Shown: positions 44,569-50,922 of the stretch, in pieces
Position numbering within the stretch: position 1 is the stretch's first letter
How the letters are laid out: the number at the start of each line of letters is the position of its first letter
Assembly (NCBI GenBank): GCA_008682415.1
Contig: VANK01000010.1
Location: forward strand, 62,001-126,000
DNA from: Acidobacteria bacterium AB60
Lineage (GTDB): Bacteria; Acidobacteriota; Terriglobia; Terriglobales; Acidobacteriaceae
Reading direction: 5' to 3'
Length of the DNA stretch: 64,000 bases
Translations under genes and position numbers: made by a program
Notes under the pieces: model-generated
What the model saw: only the letters and a program-made list of their open reading frames with translations
What the model was told of the DNA's origin: nothing
Database searches by the model: none

Positions 44569-44940
44569 ATGGTCTCAAGTCCTTATTTTTCTCTGGCGAT
44601 CTTGTTCTTTGCTGCCCTGGGTTTTGGATTGGCTCCCCTGGGGCTGGCGTGGCTGTGGGGACGGGTATTTTCTCCCGCGAAGCCGAACGCAGTGAAGAAC
44701 GCGATTTACGAGTGCGGGCTTGAATCCAAAGGAGATGCCTGGGTTCAGTTCCGCTCCGCGTACTACCTCTACGCCATCATCTTTCTCATCTTCGACGTGG
44801 AAGCGGTGTTTCTGCTGCCGTTTGCGGTGGCGTTCACGGGGCTGGGGGCGGCGGCCTGCGCGGCGATGCTGGTGTTTGTGTTGCTGCTGGTGGAGGGATT
44901 GGCCTGGGCTTGGGCGAAGGGTGTGTTGACGTGGGTCTAG
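44569..44940 (+). CDS. nuoA: NADH-quinone oxidoreductase subunit A
   Basis: A 123-residue protein with three membrane helices. The conserved loop reads NAIYECGLESKGDAWVQF and the second helix FLIFDVEAVFLLPFAVAF carries the family's acidic residues. NuoA sits at the membrane/hydrophilic-arm junction of complex I. ATG 44569 starts the usual short N-terminus; the frame is open upstream to 44497 but that part looks like leader. First gene of the operon nuoABCD-IHJKLMMN. The leader 44307-44568 has no gene and no promoter I can assign safely. Confidence 0.95.
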   Translation: MVSSPYFSLAILFFAALGFGLAPLGLAWLWGRVFSPAKPNAVKNAIYECGLESKGDAWVQFRSAYYLYAIIFLIFDVEAVFLLPFAVAFTGLGAAACAAMLVFVLLLVEGLAWAWAKGVLTWV

Positions 44941-44963
44941 GCCGCCGGCCTAGACCCACGTCA
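44927..44963. terminator. Perfect 17-base hairpin across the nuoA stop codon
   Basis: The stem 44927-44943 pairs exactly with 44947-44963 around a GCC loop; the left arm contains the last codons and TAG stop of nuoA. There is no T-run, and a heptamer array begins at the next base. It may pause, stabilise or process the nuo transcript rather than end it. Confidence 0.7.
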
Positions 44964-45098
44964 GTGATCAGTGGTCAGTGATCAGTGATCAGAAAAGCAG
45001 ACCGCCGGATTGAGCAGTTGCGGGTGATTTTTTCGCCTGTGCGAGTTGAGTGTTTGACCAAGGAACCAACTGATCACTGTCCACTGACCACTGATCAC
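44964..45098. repeat. Inverted pair of four-unit heptamer arrays between nuoA and nuoB
   Basis: Left arm 44964-44991: GTGATCA, GTGGTCA, GTGATCA, GTGATCA. Right arm 45071-45098, inverted: TGATCAC, TGTCCAC, TGACCAC, TGATCAC. The arms are 28 bases each and match at all but two positions, with a 79-base spacer that holds no gene. The nuoB ribosome-binding site (GGAG 45100-45103) begins two bases after the right arm. Confidence 0.85.
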
Positions 45099-45110
45099 TG
45101 GAGCGAAGCG

Positions 45111-45719
45111 TTGGAGAACGAGCTGAAGATCGAACTGGGCAAGCAGGGCGTCTTCGTCACGACCATCGAGGAACTGTATAACTGGGGGCGCAAGAGCTCG
45201 GTGTGGCCCATGCAGTTTGGACTGGCGTGCTGCGCGATCGAGATGATTGCGACGACGATGGCGCGTTATGACATGGCGCGATTCGGCGCGGAGGTCTTCC
45301 GGCCCTCGCCGCGGCAGGCGGACCTGATGATCATCTCGGGCACGGTGACGAAGAAGATGGCGCCGCAGGTGGTGCGGCTCTACAACCAGATGGCCGAGCC
45401 CAAGTACGTGATTGCGATGGGGGCCTGCGCGATTTCGGGAGGGCCGTTCAAGCAGGGGTACAACGTGCTGAAGGGGATCGACCGGTACATTCCGGTGGAC
45501 GTGCATATTCCGGGCTGCCCGCCGCGGCCGGAGGCGCTGCTGCAGGCCTTCATGACCCTGCAGAAGAAGATTGAGGCGCAGAGCCTGACCGGAGAGGATC
45601 GTCCGCGGCACCTGAATGCGGAGGCCAGCGGGGAGTTTCCGGTGCCGGAGCAGGGCGAGCACGATCTGGAGCCGCCGGTGAACCGGCTGGTGTGGCCGCT
45701 GCCGGCCCAGGTGAAGTGA
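45111..45719 (+). CDS. nuoB: NADH-quinone oxidoreductase subunit B (TTG start)
   Basis: A 202-residue protein with the ligands of cluster N2: QFGLACCAIEMIATTMARYD (adjacent cysteines near residues 40-41), MAMGACAISGGPF-type segment near 105 and IPGCPPRPEALL near 135. NuoB passes electrons to quinone. TTG 45111 is chosen because GGAG lies seven bases upstream and family similarity begins there; the frame stays open to 44985 but runs through repeat DNA. The stop codon TGA is part of the first unit of the next heptamer array. Confidence 0.95.
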   Translation: MENELKIELGKQGVFVTTIEELYNWGRKSSVWPMQFGLACCAIEMIATTMARYDMARFGAEVFRPSPRQADLMIISGTVTKKMAPQVVRLYNQMAEPKYVIAMGACAISGGPFKQGYNVLKGIDRYIPVDVHIPGCPPRPEALLQAFMTLQKKIEAQSLTGEDRPRHLNAEASGEFPVPEQGEHDLEPPVNRLVWPLPAQVK

Positions 45720-45743
45720 TCAGTGGTCAGTGATCAGTGATCA
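45716..45743. repeat. GTGRTCA heptamer array, four units, starting in the nuoB stop codon
   Basis: GTGATCA, GTGGTCA, GTGATCA, GTGATCA. Unit order is the same as in the array after nuoA. Bases 45717-45719 are the nuoB TGA. The rest of the spacer to 45787 has no feature. Confidence 0.85.
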
Positions 45744-45787
45744 GGAAAAACGAAGACCAGGGAATCAGGGTTGGGGACTAAGGGACT

Positions 45788-46477
45788 GTGAAGACGGTTG
45801 AGGAGATCAAGGCGGCGATTGAGGCGGCGGTTCCGGGCGCGGGGGTGGAGATTCTTCCCAACGCAAGCCCCAGCGCGCAGCACTCGCTGCTGGTGAACCC
45901 GGCGCACGCGATTGCGATTGCGAAGTTTCTGCGCGACGATGCGGAACTCGCGCTGGACTTCCTGTCGAACGTGACCGGAGTGGACTGGCTCGACAAGGAG
46001 ATTGTCGAGAAGGTGAAGGTCCCGCGTCAGGTTTCGAAGACCGTGGATGGAGTCGAGCAGATTGTGGAAGAGACGGTGGAAGAGACCCGGAAGCATGTGG
46101 AGCCGGGGTACCTCGAGGCGGTGTATCACCTCTTCTCCATGAAGAAGAAGCACGGGCCGGTGGTGATCCGAATGCGCACCGCGAACCGCACGGACAAGGT
46201 GGAGCTGCCGTCGCTAACGCCGGTGTGGCGGTCGGGCGAGTTTCAGGAGCGCGAGGTCTTCGATCTCTACGGGATCGTGTTCACAGGGCATCCCGATCTG
46301 CGGCGCCTGCTGATGTGGCCGGAGTTCAAAGACCATCCCATGCGCAAGGACTACGTGGAGCCCGACGATTTTGAGTACGAGCCGACCGCGCACGACAAGG
46401 TGCTGGAGCGGGCCAAAGCGCATAAAGACAGGGAACAGGGAACAGGGAACCGGGAACAGGCCGGGGGGACGCGATGA
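45788..46477 (+). CDS. nuoC: NADH-quinone oxidoreductase subunit C
   Basis: A 229-residue protein with the 30-kDa-subunit core: LDFLSNVTGVDWLDKE near 55-70, then a family-specific insert rich in E and V, VIRMRTANRTDKVELPSLTP, and the signature REVFDLYGIVFTGHPDLRRL with KDHPMRKDY. The start is GTG 45788. The last 16 residues (tail DREQGTGNREQAGGTR) are encoded by a GGGAACA heptamer array and are not part of the family. ATGA overlaps the start of nuoD. Confidence 0.93.
   Translation: MKTVEEIKAAIEAAVPGAGVEILPNASPSAQHSLLVNPAHAIAIAKFLRDDAELALDFLSNVTGVDWLDKEIVEKVKVPRQVSKTVDGVEQIVEETVEETRKHVEPGYLEAVYHLFSMKKKHGPVVIRMRTANRTDKVELPSLTPVWRSGEFQEREVFDLYGIVFTGHPDLRRLLMWPEFKDHPMRKDYVEPDDFEYEPTAHDKVLERAKAHKDREQGTGNREQAGGTR
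46431..46458. repeat. GGGAACA heptamer array inside the 3' end of nuoC
   Basis: GGGAACA twice, GGGAACC, GGGAACA: four units, 28 bases. It is translated in nuoC as part of a C-terminal tail. It ends 16 bases before the nuoD start. Confidence 0.85.
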
Positions 46478-47664
46478 AGACCGAGACGACTCCCGGTTAC
46501 GCGGTGGAGCAGGCGACCCAGGTTGAAGGCTGGAATCGTCCTCCCGTGGTTCACCCCGACGGGGAAGGCGAGCTGCTGGAAGTGTCGATGGGGCCGCATC
46601 ACCCCTCCACGCACGGTGTGTTTCGCATGGATGTGGCGCTGGACGGCGAGCGCGTGGTGAAGCTGAAGCCGGTGTTTGGCTACCTGCACCGCAATCACGA
46701 ACAGATTGCGGAGTCGGCGAGCTACCTGGCGATGATGCCCTACACGGACCGGCTGGACTATTTCTGCTCGCTCTCAAATAACTGGGCGTACGCACTGGCG
46801 GTGGAGAAGCTGGTGGGCCAGGCGGTTCCGGAGCGCGCCGAATACATTCGCGTGATCCTTGCCGAGTTCACCCGCGTGCAGAATCACGCTTCGGCGATTG
46901 GGTTCCTGATCCAGGAGATGGGGGCGAGCGGCACGCCGCTGATGTATGCCTTCCGCGAGCGCGAGAAGATTCTCGACCTGTTTGAGAGCCTGACCGGCTC
47001 GCGCATGATGTGCAACTACATGCGCTTCGGGGGCTGCCGCGTTGACGTGACCGCGGCGTGGCTGGAGGCGGCGCGCAAAGTGGCGGCGGGGCTGCCCCAG
47101 TTCGTGGATGAATTTGAAGCGCTGCTGACGGGGAACGAGATTCTGATGGCGCGCTGCCAGGGCGTGGGCGTGCTGAAGCCGGAGCTGGCGGTGAACGCCG
47201 GGATCACCGGCCCGATGCTGCGCGCCTCGGGCGTGAATTACGACATCCGCAAGGTGGATCACTACGGGATATACGACCGCTTCAAGTTCCGCGTGCCTCT
47301 TGGCGATCATGGGGACATCTACGACCGCTACATGGTGCGGGTGCTGGAGATGCGCGAGTCGATCGGGATTTTGAACCAGGCGCTGAAGGAGATTCCCGCT
47401 GGTCCCGTGATGGATCCCAAGGCCAAGATTCGCGGATTCAAGCCCAAGCCCGGCGAAGTGTATGGACGCATTGAGGCGCCCAAGGGCGAGCTTGGGTTTT
47501 ACCTGATCAGCACGGGGGGCGCGGAGCCGTACCGGTATCGCGTGCGTCCGCCGAGCCTGATCAACCTGACGGTTCTCGAAGATCTGTGCCTGGGGCAGAA
47601 TGTTGCCGACGTGATTTTGATCTTCGGGAGCGTGGATATTGTGCTGGGGGAAGTGGATCGGTGA
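46474..47664 (+). CDS. nuoD: NADH-quinone oxidoreductase subunit D
   Basis: A 396-residue protein of the 49-kDa family. Landmarks are SMGPHHPSTHGVFRMDVAL (quinone-site HPSTHG), GYLHRNHEQIAES, YFCSLSNNWAYALAVEKL and the C-terminal YRVRPPSLINL. Together with NuoB it forms the quinone pocket. The start overlaps the nuoC stop. A large heptamer array begins six bases after the stop, and the next gene is not a nuo gene. Confidence 0.95.
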   Translation: MKTETTPGYAVEQATQVEGWNRPPVVHPDGEGELLEVSMGPHHPSTHGVFRMDVALDGERVVKLKPVFGYLHRNHEQIAESASYLAMMPYTDRLDYFCSLSNNWAYALAVEKLVGQAVPERAEYIRVILAEFTRVQNHASAIGFLIQEMGASGTPLMYAFREREKILDLFESLTGSRMMCNYMRFGGCRVDVTAAWLEAARKVAAGLPQFVDEFEALLTGNEILMARCQGVGVLKPELAVNAGITGPMLRASGVNYDIRKVDHYGIYDRFKFRVPLGDHGDIYDRYMVRVLEMRESIGILNQALKEIPAGPVMDPKAKIRGFKPKPGEVYGRIEAPKGELGFYLISTGGAEPYRYRVRPPSLINLTVLEDLCLGQNVADVILIFGSVDIVLGEVDR

Positions 47665-47670
47665 TGCCAG

Positions 47671-47766
47671 TGGTCAGTGATCAGTGGTCAGTGGTCAGAG
47701 AGTGATCAGAGAGTGATCAGTGGTCAGTGATCAGTGATCAGAAAGTGGTCAGTGATCAGTGGTCAG
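47671..47766. repeat. Interrupted GTGRTCA heptamer array, twelve units
   Basis: Read as TGRTCAG: blocks of 4, 1, 4 and 3 units are separated by AGAG, AGAG and AAAG. It fills the space between nuoD and the four-helix-bundle gene. Orientation is direct; the array after that gene is inverted. Confidence 0.9.
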
Positions 47767-47793
47767 ATGTGAGGTCGAGAAAGTGTAGTAGGA

Positions 47794-48162
47794 ATGCAAG
47801 CACGAGTGGCGGCGCGATCGTTTCGGGAGTTGGTGGTGTGGCAGAAGTCGATGGACCTGGCAACCGCGGTTTACCGAATGACAAGCGGATTTCCGCGAGA
47901 TGAACTGTACGGGCTTACAAATCAGATCAGGCGCTGTGCTGTCTCTGTACCGAGCAACATAGCGGAGGGCCAAGGCAGGATGAGCAAGGGTGAGTTTCGT
48001 CAGTTTCTCGGGGTAGCGAGAGGCTCCAACTTTGAGCTGCAGACGCAGCTCGAGCTTGCCAGACGGCTCGGCTTGGGAGATCCAAAGCTTCTTGACGAGG
48101 CAGATGGACTTTCGCACGAAGTGGGCAAGATGATCTTTGCGATACTCGCAAAGATCGGCTAA
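47794..48162 (+). CDS. Four-helix-bundle protein (bIVP / S23 family) inserted in the nuo operon
   Basis: A 122-residue protein with the family pattern FRELVVWQKSMDLATAVYRM, then IRRCAVSVPSNIAEGQGR and ARGSNFELQTQLELARRL. Such proteins were first met inside 23S rRNA intervening sequences and now occur widely as stand-alone genes of unknown role; the Avd protein of diversity-generating retroelements shares the fold. It has no known place in complex I. It sits between nuoD and nuoI, flanked by direct heptamers upstream and inverted heptamers downstream. The Shine-Dalgarno (AGGA against ATG 47794) is poor, and base composition looks less GC-rich than in the nuo genes. Confidence 0.85.
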   Translation: MQARVAARSFRELVVWQKSMDLATAVYRMTSGFPRDELYGLTNQIRRCAVSVPSNIAEGQGRMSKGEFRQFLGVARGSNFELQTQLELARRLGLGDPKLLDEADGLSHEVGKMIFAILAKIG

Positions 48163-48177
48163 ATGAGGGCTCGTTTC

Positions 48178-48198
48178 TGACCACTGATCACTGATCAC
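48178..48198. repeat. Inverted heptamer array, three units, after the four-helix-bundle gene
   Basis: TGACCAC, TGATCAC, TGATCAC: the reverse complement of the upstream family. It begins 15 bases after the stop of the inserted gene and ends 19 bases before the nuoI start. Confidence 0.85.
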
Positions 48199-48216
48199 TG
48201 TTTTAGGAGCTGCAAA

Positions 48217-48909
48217 TTGCTGGGTGAAGGCATACTGAAGGGGCTGGCGGAGACGGCGAAGAACTTTGCCGGCAGCTTTGTCGACAAAGAACGGCTGACG
48301 ACGGTGGAGTATCCGGAGCAGAAGCTGGAGCTGCCGGAGGCGTCGCGGAACTTTCCGTTCCTGGTGTACGACGGGCCCGAATGGCAGGCGGGGCTGCGCT
48401 GCGTGGCGTGCCAGATCTGCGAGAAAGAATGCCCGCCGAAGTGTATCTACATCGAGAAGAGCAAGGACAAGAAGCCGGACTTTGTGGGCAAGCTGCAGAT
48501 CTATCCGGCGAAGTTCGATATCGACATCTCGGTGTGCATGAGCTGCCAGATCTGCGTGGAGGTGTGTCCCTTCGACGCGATCAAGATGGATAAGGAGTAC
48601 GAGCTCTCCACAGATGACCGCTTCGGAGGCCTGCTCCTGGACCGGCAACAGCTGGCGAAATCGAACGAGTACTACCACAAGATTCATCCCACCGAGGCTT
48701 CCGAGGTGGACGGCCGACTGGCGGAGGAGAAGGCCAAGGCGGAGGCGAAAGCGAAGGCCGCGGCAGCCGCGCCGCCCAAGCCCGCTGCGCCGGCCCCTGC
48801 CGCGGCAGCCACTCCGGCGAGCGCCGCGCCCAAGGCTGCACCCGCCGCGGGATCGACCAAGACCGAAGTGCCTCCTCCCGCACCTCCGAAAGAAGGAGAG
48901 GCCCGCTAG
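48217..48909 (+). CDS. nuoI: NADH-quinone oxidoreductase subunit I with long Ala/Pro tail (TTG start)
   Basis: A 230-residue ferredoxin-type subunit. Two [4Fe-4S] motifs are seen: C62-x2-C65-x2-C68-x3-C72 (CVACQICEKEC) and C107-x2-C110-x2-C113-x3-C117 (CMSCQICVEVC). The core ends near residue 165; the last 60 residues are almost only A, P, K and E. NuoI carries electrons towards N2. TTG 48217 has AGGAG seven bases upstream, immediately after an inverted heptamer array. Gene order is I then H, the reverse of the usual H-I. Three bases separate it from nuoH. Confidence 0.93.
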   Translation: MLGEGILKGLAETAKNFAGSFVDKERLTTVEYPEQKLELPEASRNFPFLVYDGPEWQAGLRCVACQICEKECPPKCIYIEKSKDKKPDFVGKLQIYPAKFDIDISVCMSCQICVEVCPFDAIKMDKEYELSTDDRFGGLLLDRQQLAKSNEYYHKIHPTEASEVDGRLAEEKAKAEAKAKAAAAAPPKPAAPAPAAAATPASAAPKAAPAAGSTKTEVPPPAPPKEGEAR

Positions 48910-48912
48910 ACA

Positions 48913-50088
48913 ATGATCAACACGCTCGACCAGATCTTTGTCCTTCTCAAACACTGGATCGTCGGCCTCTTGCCGGGCTCCCTGGGCGCCTTCGTTGGAA
49001 TTCTTCTCAGCGTGGCGGCTATCGTGGCCGTCTTTCCCGGATTGTTTGCGCTGACCACCGTGCTGGAGCGCAAGGGCCTGGGCCGCATGCAGAACCGCAT
49101 CGGGCCGAATCGTACGGGCCCCTACGGGATTTTGCAGCCGGTCGCCGACGGCATCAAATCGCTGACCAAGGAAGACATTGTGCCGGTGAGCGCTGACGCG
49201 GCGGTGCATTTCCTGGCGCCGCTGGTGCTGGTGGTTGTGGTCTTCATGGGCTTCTCCGTGCTGCCCATGGGCCGCAACATGCAATTGGTGGACATGGACG
49301 CCGGCCTGCTGTTTTTCTTCGCCATCGGCGCGTCGACGGAGCTGTCGATCTTTATGGCGGGGTGGTCGAGCCGCAACAAGTACTCTCTGCTGGGAGCGAT
49401 GCGCGCGGTGGCCCAGATGATCAGCTACGAGGTGCCGCTGCTGATGTCGAGCGTGGCCGTGGTGATGATCACCGGTTCGCTCTCGCTGGTGAAGATTGTC
49501 GAAGCGCAGAACCAGTACACGTGGGGACTGCCGCACTGGTACATCTTTACGCCGTGGGGTTGCGCCGCGTTTGTGATGTTCGCGATCGCGGCTACGGCGG
49601 AGACCAACCGCTCGCCCTTCGATTTGCCCGAAGGCGAGTCGGAGCTGGTGGCGGGCTACTTCACCGAGTACTCCGGGTTCAAGTTTGCGCTGTTCTTCCT
49701 GGGCGAGTACCTGGGCATGTTCTCGATGTCGGGGCTGGGCACGACGCTGTTTCTGGGGGGATGGTCGGCGCCGCTGGCGGTGCTGAACTCTGTACCGTCG
49801 TGGATCTGGTTCTTCTCCAAGGTGATGCTTTCGATCTGCGTGCTGATCTGGCTGCGCGGAACGCTGCCGCGTCTGCGCCAGGACCAGCTTATGAACTTCG
49901 CCTGGAAGTTCGTGCTCCCCATGACGCTGCTGAACCTGTTCGTGGCCGCCTTGTGGCGGTTCATGGGTGACGGGCTGCTGCGCTGGATTGTGTGTTCGGC
50001 CATTCTGCTGGGAGCGTACGTGGTGGTGGGCCGCACGGAGATGCGCCGCAAGCAGTATGGCCCGAGGAGCTATCGTTATGCGGAGTAA
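48913..50088 (+). CDS. nuoH: NADH-quinone oxidoreductase subunit H
   Basis: A 391-residue membrane subunit with about eight or nine helices. The quinone-channel loop reads ERKGLGRMQNRIGPNRTGPYG and the second signature AATAETNRSPFDLPEGESEL. NuoH joins the quinone cavity to the proton-pumping arm. It starts three bases after nuoI and is followed closely by nuoJ. Confidence 0.95.
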   Translation: MINTLDQIFVLLKHWIVGLLPGSLGAFVGILLSVAAIVAVFPGLFALTTVLERKGLGRMQNRIGPNRTGPYGILQPVADGIKSLTKEDIVPVSADAAVHFLAPLVLVVVVFMGFSVLPMGRNMQLVDMDAGLLFFFAIGASTELSIFMAGWSSRNKYSLLGAMRAVAQMISYEVPLLMSSVAVVMITGSLSLVKIVEAQNQYTWGLPHWYIFTPWGCAAFVMFAIAATAETNRSPFDLPEGESELVAGYFTEYSGFKFALFFLGEYLGMFSMSGLGTTLFLGGWSAPLAVLNSVPSWIWFFSKVMLSICVLIWLRGTLPRLRQDQLMNFAWKFVLPMTLLNLFVAALWRFMGDGLLRWIVCSAILLGAYVVVGRTEMRRKQYGPRSYRYAE

Positions 50089-50109
50089 TTGCGGAAGGAC
50101 GTGCCGCCC

Positions 50110-50610
50110 ATGACGATCGTCTTCTGGATTTTGGCGGCCCTGACGGTGGCCGGCGGGCTGGCGGCGGTGACGCTGCGCAACACGGTGCACTGCGCGCTGG
50201 CGGTGACGGCGGCGTTTGCGGGGCTGGCCCTGCTGTTCCTGCAACTGGACGCGCAGTTTGCGGGATTCGCGCAGATTCTTGTCTACATCGGCGCGGTGGC
50301 CATCCTGGTGGTGTTTGCGATTCTGCTGACGCGCGGATCGGAGACCGCCGAGCACGGTGTCTTCAGCCGCACCTGGCTGGCGGGTCTGGTGATCGCGGCG
50401 GCGGTGTTTGCCGTGCTGGGTTGGGCGGTGCTGCGCAGTGCGGATACGTTGTCGCCTGAGGCGGCCGCGCCTGCCGTCGCGGTGAAGGATATCGGCAACG
50501 CGCTGGTGACGCGCTACGTGCTGCCGCTGGAGATTGTCGCGCTGCTGCTCACGGCGGCCATGGTGGGCGCGGTGATTGTGGCCATGCATGAGAAGGGAGA
50601 TACGAAGTGA
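50110..50610 (+). CDS. nuoJ: NADH-quinone oxidoreductase subunit J
   Basis: A 166-residue membrane protein with five helices. The third helix carries the pi-bulge segment QILVYIGAVAILVVFAILL typical of NuoJ. ATG 50110 with GGAAGGA upstream is preferred to the in-frame TTG 50089. The stop overlaps the nuoK start. Confidence 0.93.
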   Translation: MTIVFWILAALTVAGGLAAVTLRNTVHCALAVTAAFAGLALLFLQLDAQFAGFAQILVYIGAVAILVVFAILLTRGSETAEHGVFSRTWLAGLVIAAAVFAVLGWAVLRSADTLSPEAAAPAVAVKDIGNALVTRYVLPLEIVALLLTAAMVGAVIVAMHEKGDTK

Positions 50611-50918
50611 CCCCTCTCGCCGGATATCTGCTGGTGGCCGCGCTGGTGTTCGCCATCGGATTGGCGGGCGCGCTCACGCGGCGCAACGCCATCCTGGTGC
50701 TGATCGGGATCGAGTTGATGCTGAACGCGGCGAATTTGAATTTGATCGCCTTCTGGCGGTACGGCGCGCATCCTGAGGCGCTGACCGGCATGATGTTTGC
50801 CGTATTTTCGATTGCTGTAGCTGCCGCCGAGGCGGCGGTTGGATTGGGCCTTGTGATCTCCATCTACCGACATCTGCGTACCGCGGATCTGGACAAGATG
50901 AACAGGATGAAGGGGTGA
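50607..50918 (+). CDS. nuoK: NADH-quinone oxidoreductase subunit K
   Basis: A 103-residue three-helix subunit. The conserved glutamates that carry protons are in VLIGIELMLNAANLNL and AVAAAEAAVGLGL. The start GTG 50607 overlaps the nuoJ stop (GTGA). Length and layout are normal for the family. Confidence 0.95.
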   Translation: MTPLAGYLLVAALVFAIGLAGALTRRNAILVLIGIELMLNAANLNLIAFWRYGAHPEALTGMMFAVFSIAVAAAEAAVGLGLVISIYRHLRTADLDKMNRMKG

Positions 50919-50922
50919 GCCG

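Noticed and set aside
44985..45110. Longer nuoB product starting at GTG 44985
   Set aside because: The extra residues come from repeat DNA; TTG 45111 has a well-placed GGAG and matches the family start.
47794..48162. bIVP gene as the Avd of a diversity-generating retroelement
   Set aside because: No reverse transcriptase, template repeat or variable repeat is found nearby.
44964..48198. Heptamer arrays considered as CRISPR or as ordinary REP elements
   Set aside because: Units are 7 bases, tandem and without unique spacers; no cas genes are near. Unlike REPs they lack a conserved palindromic stem longer than TGATCA.
47749..50589. A 946-codon open frame on the minus strand opposite bIVP, nuoI, nuoH and nuoJ
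   Set aside because: It is a mirror of strongly coding plus-strand genes in GC-rich DNA and is dominated by R, H and Q without any domain.
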